From Thermoanaerobaculales bacterium (GTDB taxonomy: Bacteria > Acidobacteriota > Thermoanaerobaculia > Thermoanaerobaculales > Sulfomarinibacteraceae): 64,000 bases of DNA. The notes under the pieces are model-generated. The model worked only from the letters and a program-made list of their open reading frames with translations. It did not search any database and was not told where the DNA came from. This document shows positions 61,881 through 64,000 of the stretch, in pieces. The stretch is taken from assembly GCA_025456145.1 (NCBI GenBank), contig JALOLD010000003.1, forward strand, positions 82,209-146,208, given 5' to 3'. The position numbers and the translations under genes are program-made. Within the stretch, counting starts at the first letter, position 1; every line of letters starts with the position of its first letter.

Positions 61881-62293
61881 TTCCGGTGCTCGTGCTCAGC
61901 CATGGCGACCTGGCCGACTCGATCCTCGGGTCGGCGCGGAAGATCGACCACCACCTCGACGAGCACACCGACGCCATGACCCTGCCCTGGGAGGTTGACA
62001 CCGACGCCGCCGCCGCCGATCTGAGGCAGCGTCTGAGAAAGATGGACCAGGGCGCCGGCGTGCTCATTCTCACCGACATGTTCGGCGGGACCGCGACCAA
62101 CCTCGCGCTGCCCTTTCTCGAGCCCGACGTCATCGAGATCGTCACCGGGGTCAACCTGCCGATGCTCGTCAAGCTCGGCTCGCTTCGCGGACGCGAGGTG
62201 CCGCTGCACGAGCTCGCGGCCCGCCTCGCCGAGGCCGGCCAGAAGAGCATCCGGCTGACCAGCGAGTTCCTCCACCGCCGGGTCGACGGCTGA
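61877..62293 (+). CDS. PTS mannose-type EIIA
   Basis: 138 residues. MIPVLVLSHGDLADSIL carries the phosphorylatable His9; ILTDMFGGTATNLALPFL is the second family motif. ATG 61877 is coupled to rapZ (ATGA) with GGAGG upstream. A free EIIA-Man without EIIB/C is a typical regulatory PTS part. Confidence 0.93.
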   Translation: MIPVLVLSHGDLADSILGSARKIDHHLDEHTDAMTLPWEVDTDAAAADLRQRLRKMDQGAGVLILTDMFGGTATNLALPFLEPDVIEIVTGVNLPMLVKLGSLRGREVPLHELAARLAEAGQKSIRLTSEFLHRRVDG

Positions 62294-62332
62294 GCGCCGG
62301 GGGCCGGCCCAACGAGCTGAAACCAGCCGGGT

Positions 62333-62338
62333 TACAAT
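62333..62338 (+). promoter_or_regulatory. -10 element (TACAAT) of the HPr-EI unit
   Basis: GTTACAAT lies in the 122-bp gap before HPr. AGGAGAG at 62401 is the ribosome binding site. No clear -35. Confidence 0.4.
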
Positions 62339-62415
62339 GGGCGTTGACGGCCGGGGCAGGCAGCGGATGCCGCCGCCGGCGGCGACCCCACGACGCAGCG
62401 AGGAGAGCGAGCGGA

Positions 62416-62685
62416 ATGACCGAGCAGAGGGTGATGATCAGCAACCGACTGGGGCTCCACGCGCGGGCCGCGGCGAAGCTCGTCCACACCGCGAACGGCT
62501 TTGTCTCGGAGGTCTTCGTCGGCGGCGACCACGAGGAGGTCAACGCCAAGTCGATCCTCGGGCTGCTGACCCTCGCCGCGTCGAAGGGGACCATCGTCAC
62601 CGTACGCGCCGACGGACCCGACGAGGATGAGGCCGTGCGCGCCCTCGTCGAGCTGTTCCAGGGCAAGTTCGGAGAGGGCGAGTGA
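62416..62685 (+). CDS. ptsH: Phosphocarrier protein HPr
   Basis: 89 residues. His15 (GLHARAAAKL) takes phosphate from EI; Ser46 (VNAKSILGLL) is the HprK site, so both kinds of phosphorylation are possible. ATG 62416 has AGGAGAG upstream. GTGA overlap with EI. Confidence 0.95.
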   Translation: MTEQRVMISNRLGLHARAAAKLVHTANGFVSEVFVGGDHEEVNAKSILGLLTLAASKGTIVTVRADGPDEDEAVRALVELFQGKFGEGE

Positions 62686-64000
62686 GCCGCACGCTGACCG
62701 GTCTCGGGGTCAGCCCGGGCATCGCCATCGGCGAGCCGGTGGTGTACGAGAATCGTCCGATCTCGACCCTCAGGATCACCATTCCCTCCGATCAGGTGGA
62801 GGCCGAGATCGCCCGGTTCTCGGCCGCCGTCACCGCGACGGTCGACAACATCTGGGAGAACCGCGAGCGGGCGAGGACCGAGATGGGCGAAGAGTACGCG
62901 GCGATCTTCGAGGCCCACCAGCTCATCGCGACCGACCCGTCCTTCGTCGAGCCGGTGAAGAGGATCATCCGCGAGCAGCGGGTCAACGCCGAGTGGGCGA
63001 CCGACGAGGTCGTCGGCGAGCTGGTCGCCCGCTTCGAAGCGCTGCCCCACGCCCACCTGGCCGAGCGCAAGCTCGACGTGCTCGACGTCGCCACCCAGAT
63101 TCTCAAGACCCTGCACGGCCTGGATCTCGGTCAGCTCGACCAGCTCGACCGGCCGGCGATCCTGGTCGCCGACGACCTGCCGCCGTCAAAGGTCGTCCAG
63201 CTGCCGATGGACCGGATCCTCGGCTTCGCCCTCGAGTCGGGAGGTCCGACATCGCACACCACGATCATCGCGCGGTCCTTCGGGATCCCGGTGATCGTCG
63301 GCGCGCAGGGGCTGTGCGAGGCGGGCCGCCAGTCGAGGCGGGTCGCCCTCGACGCGTTCGAAGGGAAGATCGTCTTCGACCCCGAGCCGGCGGTCGAGGC
63401 GGAGTTCGCGAGCCGCAAGGGCGAGTACGAGGAGCAGCAGTCGCAGCTGATGGCGATGCGCGACATGCCGTCGGTGACCCGCGACGGGCGAGAGATCGCG
63501 ATTCTCGCCAATATCGACCTGGCCAACGAGGTCGAGCTCGCCCGCCAGTGGAACGTCGCCGGGGTCGGGCTCTACCGGTCCGAGTTTCTCTACATGCAGC
63601 TCAGCCCGAACCTGCCGTCCGAGCGGGACCACCTCGAGGCCTACCGGGCGATCGTGTCCGCCATGGACCCGCACCCGGTGACCATCAGGACCTTCGACCT
63701 CGGCGGACGGAAGCTGGCCCGCGAGGTCATCGGTCCGAGCGAGGCCAACCCGGTGCTCGGTCTGCGGGGCATCCGGCTGTGCTTCTCCCAGCCCGACTTC
63801 TTCAGGACCCAGCTACGGGCCCTCATCTGCCTCGCCGGCGAGTACGAGGCGGGCCGGGTCAAGATCATGTTTCCCCTGATCAGCGGCATCGAGGAGGTCC
63901 GGATCGCTCGCCTGCTCGTCCGCAAGCTCACCGAGGAGCTCCGGGGCGAGGGGCGCGCGGTCCGCAACGACATCCCGCTCGGCGCCATGGTCGAGGTGCC
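62682..64000 (+). CDS. ptsI: PTS enzyme I, cut by right window edge
   Basis: Phosphoenolpyruvate-protein phosphotransferase, 439 codons visible of about 575. N-terminal domain: LTGLGVSPGIAIGEPVV, EAHQLIATDPSFVEPVKRII, and the active-site His in SGGPTSHTTIIARSFGIPVI (about residue 190). The PEP-binding barrel begins with VGLYRSEFLYM, TIRTFDLGGRKLA, NPVLGLRGIRL and IMFPLISGIEEV. GTG 62682 overlaps the HPr stop. The C-terminal barrel end lies beyond the window. Confidence 0.96.
   Translation, partial: MSRTLTGLGVSPGIAIGEPVVYENRPISTLRITIPSDQVEAEIARFSAAVTATVDNIWENRERARTEMGEEYAAIFEAHQLIATDPSFVEPVKRIIREQRVNAEWATDEVVGELVARFEALPHAHLAERKLDVLDVATQILKTLHGLDLGQLDQLDRPAILVADDLPPSKVVQLPMDRILGFALESGGPTSHTTIIARSFGIPVIVGAQGLCEAGRQSRRVALDAFEGKIVFDPEPAVEAEFASRKGEYEEQQSQLMAMRDMPSVTRDGREIAILANIDLANEVELARQWNVAGVGLYRSEFLYMQLSPNLPSERDHLEAYRAIVSAMDPHPVTIRTFDLGGRKLAREVIGPSEANPVLGLRGIRLCFSQPDFFRTQLRALICLAGEYEAGRVKIMFPLISGIEEVRIARLLVRKLTEELRGEGRAVRNDIPLGAMVEV

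Noticed and set aside
36729-64000. Search for further in-frame TGA interruptions as other selenoproteins
   Set aside because: Other genes end at family-typical positions and no other split domain with a TGA at a Cys was seen.

Overview
The window is about 70% G+C, gene-dense on both strands, and reads as the chromosome of a Gram-negative bacterium: LpxB, an LpxH-like hydrolase, an LptC/LptA fusion and LptB point to an LPS outer membrane. The gene content (secreted M4 and S8 proteases with lineage-specific C-terminal modules, Pkn-type kinase, HprK with RapZ, DUF1015 beside serA/serC) suits Acidobacteriota, perhaps Thermoanaerobaculia-like. That placement is an inference. No tRNA, rRNA, CRISPR array, insertion sequence or phage gene was found, and no gene-free stretch exceeds 300 bases.

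Layout. 1-7.3 kb: a secreted M4 metallopeptidase with a PA-domain insert (cut by the left edge), a PlsC-like acyltransferase, an Ntn-hydrolase, an MFS transporter and two small secreted proteins. 7.4-16.9 kb: a copper/silver efflux operon on the minus strand (Cys-rich protein, CusC-, CusB-, CusA-like proteins, a P1B-type ATPase and a DUF3347 protein), with 'heavy-metal binding' CPMHP...CGM modules in CusB (two) and the ATPase (one). 17-20.4 kb: serine biosynthesis (DUF1015 protein, SerA, SerC). 20.4-26.4 kb: a Ser/Thr kinase, a PKD/dockerin-type secreted protein and an S8 protease on the minus strand. 26.5-34.7 kb: an LpxH-like hydrolase, AroA, a 1278-residue sigma-54 activator, a MurB-like protein lacking its catalytic residues, and a TPR protein. 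34.8-38.7 kb: AMMECR1, a LarA-like protein, a ferredoxin and a DUF1573 protein interrupted by an in-frame TGA at the conserved first Cys, a strong selenoprotein candidate. 38.8-47.4 kb: Cmk, ribosomal protein S1, an HU/IHF protein, small membrane proteins, LpxB, RimO, RibF and PrsW. 47.4-51.8 kb: two paralogous helical-repeat proteins around a RodZ-like protein, then a J-domain/TPR protein and a PP2C phosphatase. 51.9-57.4 kb: GpmI, AccA, LptC-LptA fusion and LptB (apparently starting at CTG). 57.5-64 kb: RpoN, HPF, PtsN-like EIIA, HprK, RapZ, mannose-type EIIA, HPr and EI (cut by the right edge), a regulatory PTS without EIIB or EIIC in view.

The genes are tightly packed, with many ATGA/GTGA/TTGA/CTGA stop-start overlaps, which suggests translational coupling. 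Several transcription-unit heads have a -10 hexamer only 6-7 nt before the start codon, usually GTG, which suggests frequent leaderless transcription. The most notable item is the in-frame TGA in the DUF1573 gene (37819-37821). Next are the CTG start of lptB, the MurB-like pseudoenzyme, the leaderless promoter pattern and the duplicated helical module around the RodZ-like gene.
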